Positions 18,564 to 29,017 of a stretch of DNA of 64,000 nt are shown piece after piece (position 1 is the stretch's first letter; each line of letters starts with the position of its first letter). Below the pieces are notes generated by a model. The model made no database searches and had not been told where the DNA came from. It saw nothing but the letters and a program-made list of their open reading frames with translations. Where the stretch lies: positions 1,054,001-1,118,000 of the forward strand of contig NZ_CP124750.1 in NCBI RefSeq assembly GCF_029962605.1. Reading direction: 5' to 3'. Origin of the DNA: Serratia sarumanii. Lineage in GTDB: Bacteria > Pseudomonadota > Gammaproteobacteria > Enterobacterales > Enterobacteriaceae. A program made the translations under genes and the position numbers.

Positions 18564-19067
18564 GTGAGCAAGCGGTTGACAGACCTTCTTATTCTACTTT
18601 TCTGCCTGATAAATCTGGCATTCATGCTCCAGCTGGGATGGCGAATGGTGGCCGGGGATGGCACGCCCGTTGAGCCGAGCCGTGAAAACGCGCGCGGGCC
18701 GGTGCGTCATAGTGTCTTTCCTCAGGAAGATGACATCGGAAAAATTCATGACGCGCACTGGTTTGGCCGCTATCAAGCGGCGAAAAACGGCGAAAAGGCG
18801 CACGGGTATAAAGTCGGCGAATGGGCGATCGGTGCCGAGCTGCTGGCTAACGCGCCGGAAGCCGCAGCGCTCGGCAAGATAGCCGGCCTGCTGTTCAGCG
18901 ACAACGCCAAAAAAAGCCTGGTCATCGTCGAGCATGGCGGCAAGCAAACCGGTTATGGCGTTGGCGACCGTCTGGCCGGCAGCAATGCCGTTATCGTGCG
19001 GATAGTGAAAAATAAAATACTGCTCGATGAAAACGGCTATTACGCCACGCTGACGTTTAAAGAGTAG
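18564..19067 (+). CDS. gspC: GspC, type II secretion inner-membrane connector (short form)
   Basis: A 167-residue GspC with an N-terminal membrane helix (about 7-27) and the homology-region domain (about 65-165; GYKVGEWAIGAELLANAPEAA to LLDENGYYATLTF) that contacts GspD in the periplasm. The usual C-terminal PDZ or coiled-coil domain is missing; PulC and OutC are about 270-280 residues. The frame ends in a normal stop close to gspD, with no sign of a frameshift. The start is GTG with a GGGGGG ribosome site. It opens the gsp operon. Confidence 0.9.
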   Translation: MSKRLTDLLILLFCLINLAFMLQLGWRMVAGDGTPVEPSRENARGPVRHSVFPQEDDIGKIHDAHWFGRYQAAKNGEKAHGYKVGEWAIGAELLANAPEAAALGKIAGLLFSDNAKKSLVIVEHGGKQTGYGVGDRLAGSNAVIVRIVKNKILLDENGYYATLTFKE

Positions 19068-19115
19068 CCGGCGCGCCGTTTCGGCGCGGGGTGTTTCATA
19101 GCATAAGGCGACATT

Positions 19116-21083
19116 GTGATTACGCATTTCATTTATCGTTCCGGCCCAGGCTGGAGCGCCGGCTTATGGCGCGCATTGGCGGCGGCGGCCGTCATGATCG
19201 CGCTGGGGGGCGCGGCGCGCGCGGAGCAATTCTCTGCCAATTTCAAAGGCACGGACATTCAGGAATTTATCAATACGGTCAGTAAAAACCTGGGCAAAAC
19301 CATCATTATCGATCCGGCGGTGAAAGGTAAGGTCACGGTGCGCAGCTACGAACAGCTCGACGAGAAGCAGTATTACCAGTTCTTTCTCAACGTGCTGGAC
19401 GTCTATGGCTATACGGTCATCGGCATGCCCAACAACGTCCTGAAGGTGATTGCCGCCAAAGAGGGAAAAAGAGCCGCGCTGGCGCAAAACGGCGCAGAGG
19501 CGATCGCCGAAGGGGATGAGGTGGTGATGCGCGTGGTGCCGCTGCGCAATATCGCGGCCAAGGACGTTTCGCCGATATTGCGCCAGCTTAACGACAGCAT
19601 CGGCGTGGGCAGCGTGGCGCATTACGAGCAGGGCAACGCGCTGTTGATCACCGGCCGGGCCAGCGTGGTCAACGGCCTGCTCGAGCTGGTCAGGGAGATG
19701 GATCAGGACGACGGCAATCGGATCGAGACCCTCGCGCTGAAGCATGCGGCGGCGCCGGAGATCGCGCGCATGGTGAACGAACTGTTTCGCGAAGAGGGCA
19801 AGCGGCGTACGGCCGGCGCGAGCTCGCTGCGGCTGGTGGCGGATGAGCGAACCAACAGCGTGATGATCGCCGGGGACGATCGGGCCCGCGAACACGCCAA
19901 AGAACTGATTGATCAGCTGGATAACAAGAGCGTCACCCAGGGCAATACCCAGGTTATTCCGCTCAAATACGCCAAGGCGCAGAGCCTGGTCGAGGTATTG
20001 ACCGGCGTGAGTGCGGGCCTGCAAAACGAGAAAGAGAGCGCCGCCGCCAACGTGGCGCTGCTGAAAAACGTGGTGATCAAGGCCGATGAGCAGACCAATG
20101 CGCTGATCATCACCGCCGCGCCGGACGTGATGCGCGATCTGGAGGCGGTGGTCGCCAAGCTTGACGTGCGCCGCGCGCAGGTGCTGGTCGAAGCGGTGAT
20201 CGTCGAAGTGCAGGATGGGCAGGGGCTGAACATCGGCGTGCAGTGGGCCAACAAATACGGCGGCGGCACGCAGTTCGCCGGCTCGGCGCCCGGGGTGTCG
20301 GCGGGGTTCGAAAACGGCATGAGCGACGTGTTCGGCAAGGCCAACGGCCTGATGACCGGTTTCTACAGCGGTAACTGGGGCGTATTGCTGTCCGCCATCG
20401 CCAGCAACAACCAAAACAATATCCTGGCCACGCCGAGCATCGTCACGCTGGATAACGCCGAGGCGGAGTTCAGCGTCGGGCAGGATGTGCCGATCCTGAC
20501 CGGTTCGCAAACCACCAACAGCGATAACGTCTTCAATACCGTGTCGCGCAAGACGGTGGGGATCAAACTCAAGGTCAAACCGCAGATCAACCAGGGCCAG
20601 TCCGTGTTGCTGCAGATCGAACAGGAGGTCTCCAGCGTTGCCGACAGCGCCGGCGCCACGCCGGATTCGCTGGGGGCGACCTTCAATATCCGCACGGTCA
20701 ACAACACGGTGCTGGTGGACAGCGGCGAAACCGTGGTGGTGGGCGGCCTGTTGGACAAGTCCAACTCGGAGCTGGAGAGCAGCGTGCCGATCCTTGGCAA
20801 GATCCCGCTGGTGGGGGCGCTGTTTCGCTCGACCGCCACCAAAGCGAGCAAGCGCAATTTGATGCTGTTTATCCGCCCGACCATCATTCGCAGCACCGAG
20901 GGGTATGCCCGGCAGAGCCAACGCAAGTTAGGCAAGTTCGACGCCGAGCAGCAGGACGATCGTGAGCTGAATGACGCGCTGCGCGGCGAGATCGCCGGCG
21001 ATAAGAAGGCGCTCGACAATCGGGCGTTTCTCGCCACCGTTGCCAGTATCGACGCGTTTTATCCGCGGGGAGCCCGCCCGTGA
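19116..21083 (+). CDS. gspD: GspD, type II secretion outer-membrane secretin
   Basis: A 655-residue secretin precursor with a signal peptide (to GGAARA, about residue 36). The N0 domain ([16 protein letters not shown]) is followed by three N-domains and the C-terminal secretin domain (about 330-600), with the VPILTGSQT gate region and the VGGLLDKSN motif. The last 55 residues after the secretin core are the likely S-domain, docking site for a pilotin such as the gspS product encoded at 29014. The start is GTG preceded by AAGG at seven bases. The stop overlaps gspE by four bases. Confidence 0.97.
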   Translation: MITHFIYRSGPGWSAGLWRALAAAAVMIALGGAARAEQFSANFKGTDIQEFINTVSKNLGKTIIIDPAVKGKVTVRSYEQLDEKQYYQFFLNVLDVYGYTVIGMPNNVLKVIAAKEGKRAALAQNGAEAIAEGDEVVMRVVPLRNIAAKDVSPILRQLNDSIGVGSVAHYEQGNALLITGRASVVNGLLELVREMDQDDGNRIETLALKHAAAPEIARMVNELFREEGKRRTAGASSLRLVADERTNSVMIAGDDRAREHAKELIDQLDNKSVTQGNTQVIPLKYAKAQSLVEVLTGVSAGLQNEKESAAANVALLKNVVIKADEQTNALIITAAPDVMRDLEAVVAKLDVRRAQVLVEAVIVEVQDGQGLNIGVQWANKYGGGTQFAGSAPGVSAGFENGMSDVFGKANGLMTGFYSGNWGVLLSAIASNNQNNILATPSIVTLDNAEAEFSVGQDVPILTGSQTTNSDNVFNTVSRKTVGIKLKVKPQINQGQSVLLQIEQEVSSVADSAGATPDSLGATFNIRTVNNTVLVDSGETVVVGGLLDKSNSELESSVPILGKIPLVGALFRSTATKASKRNLMLFIRPTIIRSTEGYARQSQRKLGKFDAEQQDDRELNDALRGEIAGDKKALDNRAFLATVASIDAFYPRGARP

Positions 21084-22576
21084 AGCGCCGTTCCGCGGGG
21101 CCGCTGCTGCCTTTCGCCTGGGCGCGCCAGCATGGCGTGCTGGCCGTCGATGGGCAGAGCGGCATCCAAATGTATTGCCATCCTGAAACGAGCCACGCCG
21201 GGTTGATGGAGGCCTACCGCTGCCTGCCCGGCGTGCCGGCGCTGGCCCGGCTGGAGGTGGAGGCTTTTGATCAACGGCTGGTGGCGCACTACCAGCAGGA
21301 GAGCGGCCAGGCGCAGAGAATGATCGACGATCTGGGCGGCGAACTGGATTTTTACGCGCTGGCCGAAGAGCTGCCGCAGCAGCAAGACCTGTTGGACGAA
21401 CAGGACGATGCGCCGATTATCCGCCTGATCAACGCCTTACTGAGCGAGGCGATCAAAGAGCGCGCCTCCGATATCCACATCGAAACCTACGAGAGCGAGC
21501 TGGTGATCCGCTTTCGCATCGACGGCGCGCTGCGGCGGATTCTGGCACCGCAGCGCAAGCTGGCGGCGCTGCTGGTGTCGCGCATCAAGGTGATGTCGAA
21601 GCTGGATATCGCCGAGAAGCGCGTGCCGCAGGACGGGCGCATGGCGCTGAAGGTCGGCGGGCGGGCGATCGACGTGCGGGTGTCGGTGATGCCGGCCAGC
21701 CACGGCGAGCGCGTGGTCATGCGCCTGTTGGACAAACAGGGCGTGCGGCTCGAACTGCCCAGCCTGGGCATGGCGCCGGCGCACCAGCAGGCGTTGCTGC
21801 GTCTGATCCGCCAGCCGCACGGCATTATTTTGGTCACCGGGCCGACCGGCTCCGGCAAGAGCACCACGCTCTATACCTTGCTGAGCCAGATCAACGATGA
21901 ACAGCGCAACATCATGACGATCGAAGATCCCGTCGAGTATGAGTTGGCCGGCATCGCGCAGACTCAGGTGAATCCCAAGGTGGACATGACCTTCGCACGC
22001 GGCCTGCGCGCGCTGTTGCGGCAGGATCCCGACGTGGTGCTGATCGGCGAGATCCGCGACGGCGAAACGGCGCAGATCGCGGTGCAGGCCTCATTGACCG
22101 GGCATTTGGTGCTGTCGACCCTGCATACCAACACGGCGATCGGCGCCGTGACCCGGCTGCGGGACATGGGGGTCGAACCGTTTCTGCTTTCGAGTTCGCT
22201 CAGTGGCGTGTTGGCGCAGCGCCTGGTGCGTCGGCTTTGTCCGCAGTGCCGCGAGCCTTATGCGCTGTCTGACGCGCAGCGGCGCCTGCTGGGGCTGCCA
22301 CCGACGCAGGCGGTGACCTGCTGGCGCCCGTTGGGGTGCGAGGCCTGCGGCGGGCAGGGATATCACGGCCGAATCGGCTTGCACGAACTGTTGGTGCTGG
22401 ATGAACCGATGCGCATGGCGATCCATCGCGGTGACGGCGAGCTGGACATCGCGAAACTGGCCGCCGAACGCTACCTGCCGCTGCGCCAGGATGGGATCGC
22501 CAAGATGCGCGCCGGGGAGACCAGCCTGGAGGAAGTGCTGCGAGTGACGCGCGAAGGGGACGGCGATGAAGTTTGA
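21080..22576 (+). CDS. gspE: GspE, type II secretion ATPase
   Basis: A 498-residue cytoplasmic assembly ATPase. Walker A is [12 protein letters not shown] (about residue 254), the Asp box is [10 protein letters not shown], Walker B is [13 protein letters not shown], and the His box is LSTLHTNTA. The zinc-binding tetracysteine element CPQC…CEAC is intact. It powers pseudopilus assembly and docks to GspL. The GTG start overlaps the gspD stop (GTGA), and its 3' end overlaps gspF by eleven bases. Confidence 0.97.
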   Translation: MKRRSAGPLLPFAWARQHGVLAVDGQSGIQMYCHPETSHAGLMEAYRCLPGVPALARLEVEAFDQRLVAHYQQESGQAQRMIDDLGGELDFYALAEELPQQQDLLDEQDDAPIIRLINALLSEAIKERASDIHIETYESELVIRFRIDGALRRILAPQRKLAALLVSRIKVMSKLDIAEKRVPQDGRMALKVGGRAIDVRVSVMPASHGERVVMRLLDKQGVRLELPSLGMAPAHQQALLRLIRQPHGIILVTGPTGSGKSTTLYTLLSQINDEQRNIMTIEDPVEYELAGIAQTQVNPKVDMTFARGLRALLRQDPDVVLIGEIRDGETAQIAVQASLTGHLVLSTLHTNTAIGAVTRLRDMGVEPFLLSSSLSGVLAQRLVRRLCPQCREPYALSDAQRRLLGLPPTQAVTCWRPLGCEACGGQGYHGRIGLHELLVLDEPMRMAIHRGDGELDIAKLAAERYLPLRQDGIAKMRAGETSLEEVLRVTREGDGDEV

Positions 22577-23777
22577 TTATCGCGCCTGCGACCGTGAGGG
22601 GCGCGCCCAGCGCGGCGTGTTGGAGGCGGATTCTCTGCGCCACGCCCGCGATCGCCTGCGTGAAAAGGGGTGGCAGGTGCTGGCGGTGCAAGCGCGCGGG
22701 CGGCCCGTTTTCGCCGGCATGTTGGCTGGCCGCTGGATGAGCGGCGTGAGCAGCGGCGATGTGGCGCTGTTGACCCGGCAGCTGGCGACGCTGCTCTCCG
22801 CTGCGCTGCCGCTCGAGGAAGCGTTGATGGCGGTGGCGCGGCAAACGGAGAAAAAAGGCCTGCAGGCGGCGTTGGCTCAGGTGCGGCAGCGCATTCTGGA
22901 GGGCTTCCCGCTGGCGCAGGCTCTAGGGCAGCATCCGCGGATTTTTGACCGTCTCTACTGCGCCATGGTGGCGGCCGGTGAGATTTCCGGCCATCTGGCG
23001 CCGGTGCTGGAGCGGCTGGCCGACTATGTCGAACAGCGCCAGCAAATGAAGAACAAGATCGTGCAGGCGCTGGTGTACCCAATGGTGCTGACGGCGGTGG
23101 CGATCGGCGTGGTGGCGATCCTGTTGACGGCGGTGGTGCCGAAGGTGATCGAACAGTTTGTGCATATGAAACAGACCTTGCCGCTGTCGACCCGGATGCT
23201 GCTCGGCGCCAGCGACGGGCTGCGCCAATGGGGGGCATTGGCGCTGATGTTGGCGCTGGCGAGTCTCGGCGCTTTCCGCTATCGCCTGCGGGATCCGGCG
23301 CGGCGCGTGCGCTGGCATGCGTTCATCCTGCGGTTGCCGCTGGTCGGCAAACTGTCGCTGGCGGTGAATACGGCGCGCTACGCCAAAACGCTGAGCATTT
23401 TGAACGCCAGCGCGGTGCCGTTGCTGGAGGCGATGCGCATCAGCGCCGGTGTGTTGGGCAACGACGCCGCCCGCGAACGGCTGCTGGCGGCGATGGAGCG
23501 GGTGCGGGAGGGCGAAGGGTTATCGCCGTCGCTCGAGGGCACCGCGCTGTTCTCGCCGATGATGCGGCACATGATCATGTCCGGCGAGCGCAGCGGTGAG
23601 CTGGACATGATGCTCGAGCGGGCGGCGACGATGCAGCAAGAGGCTTTCAGCCGGCAAATCACGCTGGCGCTGGGGCTTTTCGAGCCTTTATTGGTGATCG
23701 CGATGGCCGGTTCGGTGCTGTTCATCATTTTGGCCATCCTGCAGCCGATATTGCAGCTCAATAATATGGTCGGCTAA
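22566..23777 (+). CDS. gspF: GspF, type II secretion inner-membrane platform protein
   Basis: A 403-residue polytopic protein with two repeated GspF cytoplasmic domains (about 70-190 and 270-395), each followed by a membrane hairpin. The signatures [18 protein letters not shown] and [19 protein letters not shown] mark the two repeats. It links the ATPase to pseudopilin assembly. Embedded in the overlapping gsp operon. Confidence 0.96.
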   Translation: MKFDYRACDREGRAQRGVLEADSLRHARDRLREKGWQVLAVQARGRPVFAGMLAGRWMSGVSSGDVALLTRQLATLLSAALPLEEALMAVARQTEKKGLQAALAQVRQRILEGFPLAQALGQHPRIFDRLYCAMVAAGEISGHLAPVLERLADYVEQRQQMKNKIVQALVYPMVLTAVAIGVVAILLTAVVPKVIEQFVHMKQTLPLSTRMLLGASDGLRQWGALALMLALASLGAFRYRLRDPARRVRWHAFILRLPLVGKLSLAVNTARYAKTLSILNASAVPLLEAMRISAGVLGNDAARERLLAAMERVREGEGLSPSLEGTALFSPMMRHMIMSGERSGELDMMLERAATMQQEAFSRQITLALGLFEPLLVIAMAGSVLFIILAILQPILQLNNMVG

Positions 23778-23779
23778 TC

Positions 23780-24253
23780 ATGCCGTTAATGGAGAGTAAA
23801 GTGAGTCATATCAGCAAGATGCGCAGGTCGCGGCAGCGAGGGTTTACGCTGCTGGAAATCATGGTGGTGATCGTCATTCTGGGGCTGTTGGCCAGCCTGA
23901 CCATTCCAAGCCTGATGGGAAACAAGGAGAAGGCCGATCGGCAAAAGGCCGCCAGCGATATCGTGGCGCTGGAGAACGCGCTGGATATGTACAAGCTGGA
24001 TAACGGGCGTTATCCCAGCGCGGAACAGGGGCTGGCGGCGCTGGTGACCCGGCCGGCGCTGGCGCCGATCCCGAGGAATTATCCCGAAGACGGTTATATC
24101 CGCCGGTTGCCGCAAGATCCCTGGGGGCAGGAGTATCGTCTGCGTAATCCGGGGCGTCACGGCAAGCTGGACGTGTTTTCTCTGGGGCCGGACGGCATCG
24201 CCGACACCGATGACGATATCGGCAACTGGGTGGCCGACGCCGACGCGCCATGA
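23780..24253 (+). CDS. gspG: GspG, major pseudopilin
   Basis: A 157-residue prepilin-like protein. The leader ends RSRQRG and cleavage by GspO before FTLLEIMVV gives the mature major pseudopilin with the key Glu at +5. The mature part has the typical C-terminal calcium-binding loop region (FSLGPDGIADTDDDIGNW). The actual start could be a later in-frame GTG or ATG: the annotated ATG at 23780 gives a long 21-residue leader, and a start at 23801 (GTG) or 23819 (ATG) would be nearer the family norm. Confidence 0.95.
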   Translation: MPLMESKVSHISKMRRSRQRGFTLLEIMVVIVILGLLASLTIPSLMGNKEKADRQKAASDIVALENALDMYKLDNGRYPSAEQGLAALVTRPALAPIPRNYPEDGYIRRLPQDPWGQEYRLRNPGRHGKLDVFSLGPDGIADTDDDIGNWVADADAP

Positions 24254-24720
24254 GGCGCATACGCGGCTTTACGCTGCTGGAGATCATGCTGGTATTGCTG
24301 CTGCTGGGGGTGACCAGCGGCCTGGTGATGCTGAGTTTTCCGGCGGATGAGAAAGCGTTGGCACGGCAGGGGGAGCGGCTGAACCATTGGCTGTATGCCC
24401 TCGCCGAGCGGGCCGAACGTGAAGGGGTTAGTTATGGCGTGGCGTTCTCCAGCGGCGGTTGGCGCAGCGTCGCCGCCGAAGAGGGGCGGGATGAATACGT
24501 TTTGCCGGAGGGCATCGCGCTGCGGCTGAGCGTTGAGGGGCAAGCCGTCACGCTTGACGACGCGGCGGCGCAGATGCCGCAGGTGTGGCTGTATCCGGGG
24601 GGCGAAACCACGGCGTTCAGCGTGGCGCTGTCGCAGGGCAAGTGCCAGTGGCGATTGCAGGCACCCGGTTACTTCGTATTTGAAACGACGGATATTCGTT
24701 GCGATGACGCGGAAAATTAA
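24250..24720 (+). CDS. gspH: GspH, minor pseudopilin
   Basis: A 156-residue minor pseudopilin with a very short leader (MRRIRG) cleaved before FTLLEIMLVLLLLG. The body is the GspH/FimT-type domain. It overlaps gspG by four bases (ATGA) and gspI by 17 bases. Confidence 0.93.
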   Translation: MRRIRGFTLLEIMLVLLLLGVTSGLVMLSFPADEKALARQGERLNHWLYALAERAEREGVSYGVAFSSGGWRSVAAEEGRDEYVLPEGIALRLSVEGQAVTLDDAAAQMPQVWLYPGGETTAFSVALSQGKCQWRLQAPGYFVFETTDIRCDDAEN

Positions 24721-25081
24721 ACGCCAGCGGGGTATGACGCTGCTGGAGGTAATGGTGGCCTTGATGATCTTCGCCATCGGCTGCCTGGCGCTGATCAACA
24801 GCACCGGCGGCCAGGTGCGCAGCCTGAGCGCGATCGAAGCCAAGACCGTTGCGCTGTGGGTGGCGGACAACCAGTTGACGCTGCTGCAGCTCGACCCGCA
24901 TCCGCCGACGCTGGCCTGGCATTCGGGCACTGCGGCGATGGCCGGTGAAACCTGGCACTGGCGCTATCGCGGGCAGGAGACCAGCGACGCCGGAATGCGG
25001 GCGATCGCGATTGAAGTCCGGCGCGATCCGCAGGATCGCAACGCGCTGGTGGAGATGCTGGCCTACAGGGCACTGCCATGA
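24704..25081 (+). CDS. gspI: GspI, minor pseudopilin
   Basis: A 125-residue minor pseudopilin. The leader MTRKIKRQRG is cleaved before MTLLEVMVALMIFAIGCLAL. The start lies inside the end of gspH; the longer open frame from 24533 is only overlap with gspH. GspI nucleates the GspI-J-K tip of the pseudopilus. Confidence 0.94.
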   Translation: MTRKIKRQRGMTLLEVMVALMIFAIGCLALINSTGGQVRSLSAIEAKTVALWVADNQLTLLQLDPHPPTLAWHSGTAAMAGETWHWRYRGQETSDAGMRAIAIEVRRDPQDRNALVEMLAYRALP

Positions 25082-25689
25082 AACGCGGTTCGCAATGCGG
25101 TTTTACGCTGGTGGAAATGCTGCTGGCCATCGCCCTGTTCGCCATGCTGTCGCTCACCGCGCTGGCGGTCTTTAGGGGCGTGCTGAAAAGCGATGAAATC
25201 ACCCGGCGCAAATCGACGCAGCTGACCCAGCTGCAACGGGCGCTGGCGATCGTCGAACGCGATTTCACTCATGCGCAGGCGCGGGCGCCGATTGGCGATA
25301 AGCGCTTGCCGGCGGTGCCGGAGTTCGCGGTGCGGCAGACGGTGGGCGAGGACGCGGATATACAGCTGCTGCTGATCCGAAACGGCTGGCCGAATCCACA
25401 CGCTCGGCTGCCGCGCGCCACGCTGGAGCGGGTGGTGTATCGCTACCGGCAGGGGCGGCTCGAGCGTCTCAGCTATCCGAGTTTGGACAGCCCGCAGGCG
25501 GCGGCGCGCAGCGTGCTGCTGCTGCCGGAGGTGACGCGGTTCCGCCTGCGTTTTTACCTGCAGGGCGAATGGTTGACGGCCTGGCGCGCCGGCGGGCTGC
25601 TGCCGCAGGCGGTGGAGATCGTCGTCGAAACCCCCGCGCTGGGGGAGGTGCGCCGCATCGTCACGGTGCCCGCCGCGAGGCCATCATGA
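25078..25689 (+). CDS. gspJ: GspJ, minor pseudopilin
   Basis: A 203-residue minor pseudopilin with leader MKRGSQCG and cleavage before FTLVEMLLAIALFAMLSL. The globular C-terminal domain fits the family length. Overlaps gspI and gspK by four bases each. Confidence 0.94.
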   Translation: MKRGSQCGFTLVEMLLAIALFAMLSLTALAVFRGVLKSDEITRRKSTQLTQLQRALAIVERDFTHAQARAPIGDKRLPAVPEFAVRQTVGEDADIQLLLIRNGWPNPHARLPRATLERVVYRYRQGRLERLSYPSLDSPQAAARSVLLLPEVTRFRLRFYLQGEWLTAWRAGGLLPQAVEIVVETPALGEVRRIVTVPAARPS

Positions 25690-26588
25690 AAAAACAACGC
25701 GGTATGGCGCTGTTGATGGTGCTGCTGCTGATGTCGCTGATGGCGATCGTGGCGATCAATATCAACGACAACTGGCAGCGTTCGCTGGCGCGCACCCAGT
25801 CTCAACAGGATCGGCTGAAGGCCAAATGGCTGCTGCTGGGCGGGGAGATCTACGCCCAACAGCGATTGCGGCAGGCGGGAGAGAAGCGCAAGGCTTGGGG
25901 AGCATCAGGAGCGGCGTTCAGGATGCGTACCGAAGAGGGGGAGGTGGCGATACGCCTGCGCCGCGTCGATGCCTGTTTCAACCTAAACGCCCTGATCCGC
26001 GCCGCCGGCCCAACGGAGGCCGGGGATAGCGAGGGGGTTCCCCCCAATAAGGAGAGGCGGATATTCATGCTGTTACTGAACAACCTGGGGATCGCCGACG
26101 CGCAGGCGGGCGCGATTGCCGAGGCCATCGCCGCCAGGGGCGATGACGAGGGGTATCTGATGGGGAATGTCAGCGAACTGCGGGAGCTGGCCGGCATCGA
26201 TCGTGAGCTTTACCTGCGCCTGGCACCGCAGCTTTGTGCGGCGCCGGATGCCGAACTGCGCATCAACCCGGATGCCGTGAGCGAGGCGCAATTACCGCTG
26301 CTGCGGGCGATGCTGATGAACGCCCTGAGCGATGAACGGCTGCGGGAGCTGCTGGCGGCCCGTCCGCCGCAGGGCTGGCAGACGCTGGCGTTTTTGTCGC
26401 AGGAAAAAGCGCTGCAAGACTTGGGTGACGACGATCTCGGCGAGCGATTGACGTTCGACGATAGCCGCTGGATTGCGCAGCTGCAGCTGACGCTGAACGA
26501 CGGGCGCTATCGGCTCGTCAGCGCGTTGCAACCGGGCCAGTCAGGCGTCACGGTCAGCGGACGCCTGTTCGACAGAGGGGAGGGGTAA
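25686..26588 (+). CDS. gspK: GspK, pseudopilus tip protein
   Basis: A 300-residue pseudopilin with leader MKKQRG and cleavage before MALLMVLLLMSLM. It lacks Glu+5, as is normal for GspK, and has a large inserted alpha domain. It caps the pseudopilus tip. The start is the ATG overlapping the gspJ stop; the frame from 25569 is a gspJ overlap. Confidence 0.94.
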   Translation: MKKQRGMALLMVLLLMSLMAIVAININDNWQRSLARTQSQQDRLKAKWLLLGGEIYAQQRLRQAGEKRKAWGASGAAFRMRTEEGEVAIRLRRVDACFNLNALIRAAGPTEAGDSEGVPPNKERRIFMLLLNNLGIADAQAGAIAEAIAARGDDEGYLMGNVSELRELAGIDRELYLRLAPQLCAAPDAELRINPDAVSEAQLPLLRAMLMNALSDERLRELLAARPPQGWQTLAFLSQEKALQDLGDDDLGERLTFDDSRWIAQLQLTLNDGRYRLVSALQPGQSGVTVSGRLFDRGEG

Positions 26589-26591
26589 AGG

Positions 26592-27722
26592 GTGGCGAAT
26601 ACAATCCTGCTTATCGCGCTGAGCGAGGACTTGATGGCCGATGTGCGCTGGGGCCGCGTCGGCGAGACGAGTTGCCGTTTCGCCGCCCACCTCGATCTGA
26701 CCGAAGGCGGCGGCGAGTTGGCGGCCATGGCGCAGGGCAGCCGCGTCGTGGTGTTGGTGCCTGCCCGTCATGTGGCGCTGAGGCAAACGACATTCCAGGG
26801 CAAGGCCCGGCAGGCGACGCCGTTGGCGCTGGCCTACGCCCATGAGGCCGGGTTGTTGGCCGATGCCGAGCAGATGCACTGGGCGGTGCTGGACAAGGCG
26901 CAGCGCGATTTCACCCTCGCCGGCGTCGCGTTGACGCAGATGCAGGAATGGGTCGAGCGCCTGAGCGCCAGCGGCATTCGCGCCGATAAAATGCTGCCCG
27001 ACGTGCTGGCATTGCCGCTGCCCGGTCAATGCAGCGCGCTGCATTGGCGCAACCACTGGTTGATCCGAACGGGAAACGGGCAGGGAATGCAGCTGCCCGA
27101 CGCCTGGCTGGGCTGCGCTTCACTGCCGACGCCGGACTGGTGTCTGCACCGCGGCGGGGAGGTTCCGGCGGGCTGGGAAGCGGCGCGCATTGACGAGGAT
27201 CCGCTCTGGCGACTGGCGGAAGAGGCCTGGAACAGTACATTCACGCTGCTGCAGGGACGTTTCAAACCGAGCGTACGCTGGCCGCGCCGCCTGCCCGACA
27301 AGACCGCCTGCGCGCTGCTGTTGCTCAGCGGTTCGCTGCTGGTGGGCGGTTTGCACCACCAACAGATGGCCCGGCAGAGCGAGAGCCAGATTGCGGCGCT
27401 CTCACGGCACCTGCTGCCGGGCCAGGCCGCGTCGGCGTTTGCCGAGCAGGCGGTGAAAGCGCGGGTGCGGCGTATGCAGGATGCCCTGAATGCGCCGCAG
27501 CTGTTCAGGCTGTTGCCCTACGCGGCCGGGGCGCTCGCGTTATGGGCGCCCCAGCAGCTGCAGGCGCTGGCTTTCGACGCCGCCGACGATCGTCTGGTGG
27601 TGACGGTGAACAGAAACGACGTGCCGCTGCCGGCGCCGGTTAACGACGGCGAGGTCAGCATGGCGTTCAGCGAAGGCGGTGCGTCCAACCAGGCGATCCT
27701 GACGGTGAGAGGTGAGCGATGA
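26592..27722 (+). CDS. gspL: GspL, inner-membrane platform protein
   Basis: A 376-residue bitopic protein: an actin-like cytoplasmic domain (about 1-235) that recruits GspE, one membrane helix (about 240-258, ACALLLLSGSLLVGG) and a small periplasmic ferredoxin-like domain. GTG start with a GAGGGG ribosome site. Overlaps gspM by four bases. Confidence 0.93.
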   Translation: MANTILLIALSEDLMADVRWGRVGETSCRFAAHLDLTEGGGELAAMAQGSRVVVLVPARHVALRQTTFQGKARQATPLALAYAHEAGLLADAEQMHWAVLDKAQRDFTLAGVALTQMQEWVERLSASGIRADKMLPDVLALPLPGQCSALHWRNHWLIRTGNGQGMQLPDAWLGCASLPTPDWCLHRGGEVPAGWEAARIDEDPLWRLAEEAWNSTFTLLQGRFKPSVRWPRRLPDKTACALLLLSGSLLVGGLHHQQMARQSESQIAALSRHLLPGQAASAFAEQAVKARVRRMQDALNAPQLFRLLPYAAGALALWAPQQLQALAFDAADDRLVVTVNRNDVPLPAPVNDGEVSMAFSEGGASNQAILTVRGER

Positions 27723-28165
27723 ATATCGGGTGGCGCGATAAGGCGTTGCGGCGGGCGGTGCTGTTAAGCCTGTTGCTGCTGGCAGCCTGCGGCTACTGCC
27801 TGTATCAGTTTTCACAGGCGCAGAAAAGCGCACAGCGCCTGGCCGCGTTGCAGGGGCAGGCACGCGTCATCCAGCAACTGCAGGCGCGCTTGCCGCCGGA
27901 TGCCGCTGCGCGCGAGCAACTGCCGGAGCGGCTGCGGCAGAGCGCGCAGGCGTTCCGCATCCCCATCATCGCCCTGACGGAAAGTGATGCGCAGATGCAG
28001 GTGGGGCTGCCGCCCGTGCCGTTTGAAAGCCTGCTGTCGTGGCTGGCCGCCCTGCAGCGTGAGTATGGCATCCGCGTGCTGGCGCTCGCCGTGGAGCGCG
28101 CGGAGCAGGCGCCGGGCGTAGTGCAGGTCAACCTGCTGCGGGTAACGACGCAGCCGTCGATGTAA
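27719..28165 (+). CDS. gspM: GspM, inner-membrane platform protein
   Basis: A 148-residue protein with one N-terminal membrane helix (about 12-30, AVLLSLLLLAACGYCLYQF), a coiled-coil stretch and a periplasmic ferredoxin-like domain. It stabilises GspL. It is the last of the overlapping genes; gspO follows after 36 bases, and no gspN is present. Confidence 0.92.
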   Translation: MNIGWRDKALRRAVLLSLLLLAACGYCLYQFSQAQKSAQRLAALQGQARVIQQLQARLPPDAAAREQLPERLRQSAQAFRIPIIALTESDAQMQVGLPPVPFESLLSWLAALQREYGIRVLALAVERAEQAPGVVQVNLLRVTTQPSM

Positions 28166-28201
28166 CCAACGCGAAAGAATCATCAGGGATCAGAAAAAAT
28201 C

Positions 28202-29017
28202 ATGCTATTTGCTATAAATGCGGCGGCAGATGAACACTGGCTGTTATTTAGCGCCGTGTTGAGTTTGTGCGTCGGTAGTTTTATTAACGTAGTCGTTTAT
28301 CGGCTGCCCATTATGCTTGAGCGCGAAATGGAAACGGCGCAGGCCGAGCGGTTCGATCTCTTTTGGCCGCGTTCATTCTGTCCGTCATGCACAAAAAAAT
28401 TATCGGCGTTCGATAATATTCCTTTATTAAGTTGGCTGCTGTTGCGTGGCCGCTGTCGTTATTGCCGCCGTCCTATTGCCGTGCGTTATCCACTGCTGGA
28501 ATTATTTCTGATGCTGATGGGGATAACGCTGGCCTGGCGGCTCGGCATCGGGGTGGATTGGTTTTTCATGCTGGCGTTGGTTGCGCTGTTGCTGGCGTTG
28601 GCGGCGATCGACAGCCAATGTCAGCTGCTGCCGGATTGCCTGACGCTATCGCTGCTGTGGATCGGCTTACTGTGGCATTGCCTGGCGCACCCGGCCTTTT
28701 TGCCGGCGGCGGTCATTGGCGCGATGGCGGGCTATCTGGCGCTCTGGCTATTGTATTGGGGATTTCGTTTGGCGACCGGCCGCGAGGGGCTGGGATACGG
28801 CGATTTCAAACTGTTGGCGGCGCTTGGCGCCTGGGGCGGCTATGCCGCTTTGCCGTCGATCCTGCTGTTCGCCTCCGCCGGCAGCCTGCTGTGGCTGTTG
28901 CTGCGCGCGTGGCGCGGCGGCGATGCGGCCCAACCCCTGCCCTTCGGGCCGGGGTTGGCGACGGCGGGTGCCGGCGCGGTGGCCTGTCAGTGGCTTGCGC
29001 TGCCGATAGGGGGCTAA
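28202..29017 (+). CDS. gspO: GspO, prepilin leader peptidase and N-methyltransferase
   Basis: A 271-residue type IV prepilin peptidase (family A24). The N-terminal cytoplasmic loop has the zinc-type cysteines CPSC and CRYC. The two catalytic aspartates are in AAIDSQCQLLPD and GLGYGDFKLL. It cleaves and methylates GspG-K. The 5' part has lower GC than the 3' part. It converges on gspS, overlapping by four bases at the 3' ends. Confidence 0.95.
   Translation: MLFAINAAADEHWLLFSAVLSLCVGSFINVVVYRLPIMLEREMETAQAERFDLFWPRSFCPSCTKKLSAFDNIPLLSWLLLRGRCRYCRRPIAVRYPLLELFLMLMGITLAWRLGIGVDWFFMLALVALLLALAAIDSQCQLLPDCLTLSLLWIGLLWHCLAHPAFLPAAVIGAMAGYLALWLLYWGFRLATGREGLGYGDFKLLAALGAWGGYAALPSILLFASAGSLLWLLLRAWRGGDAAQPLPFGPGLATAGAGAVACQWLALPIGG

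Noticed and set aside
18564..19115. gspC as a frameshifted pseudogene missing its C-terminus
   Set aside because: The frame ends at a normal stop just before the gspD ribosome site, and no PDZ-like sequence is left in any frame of the 48-base gap.
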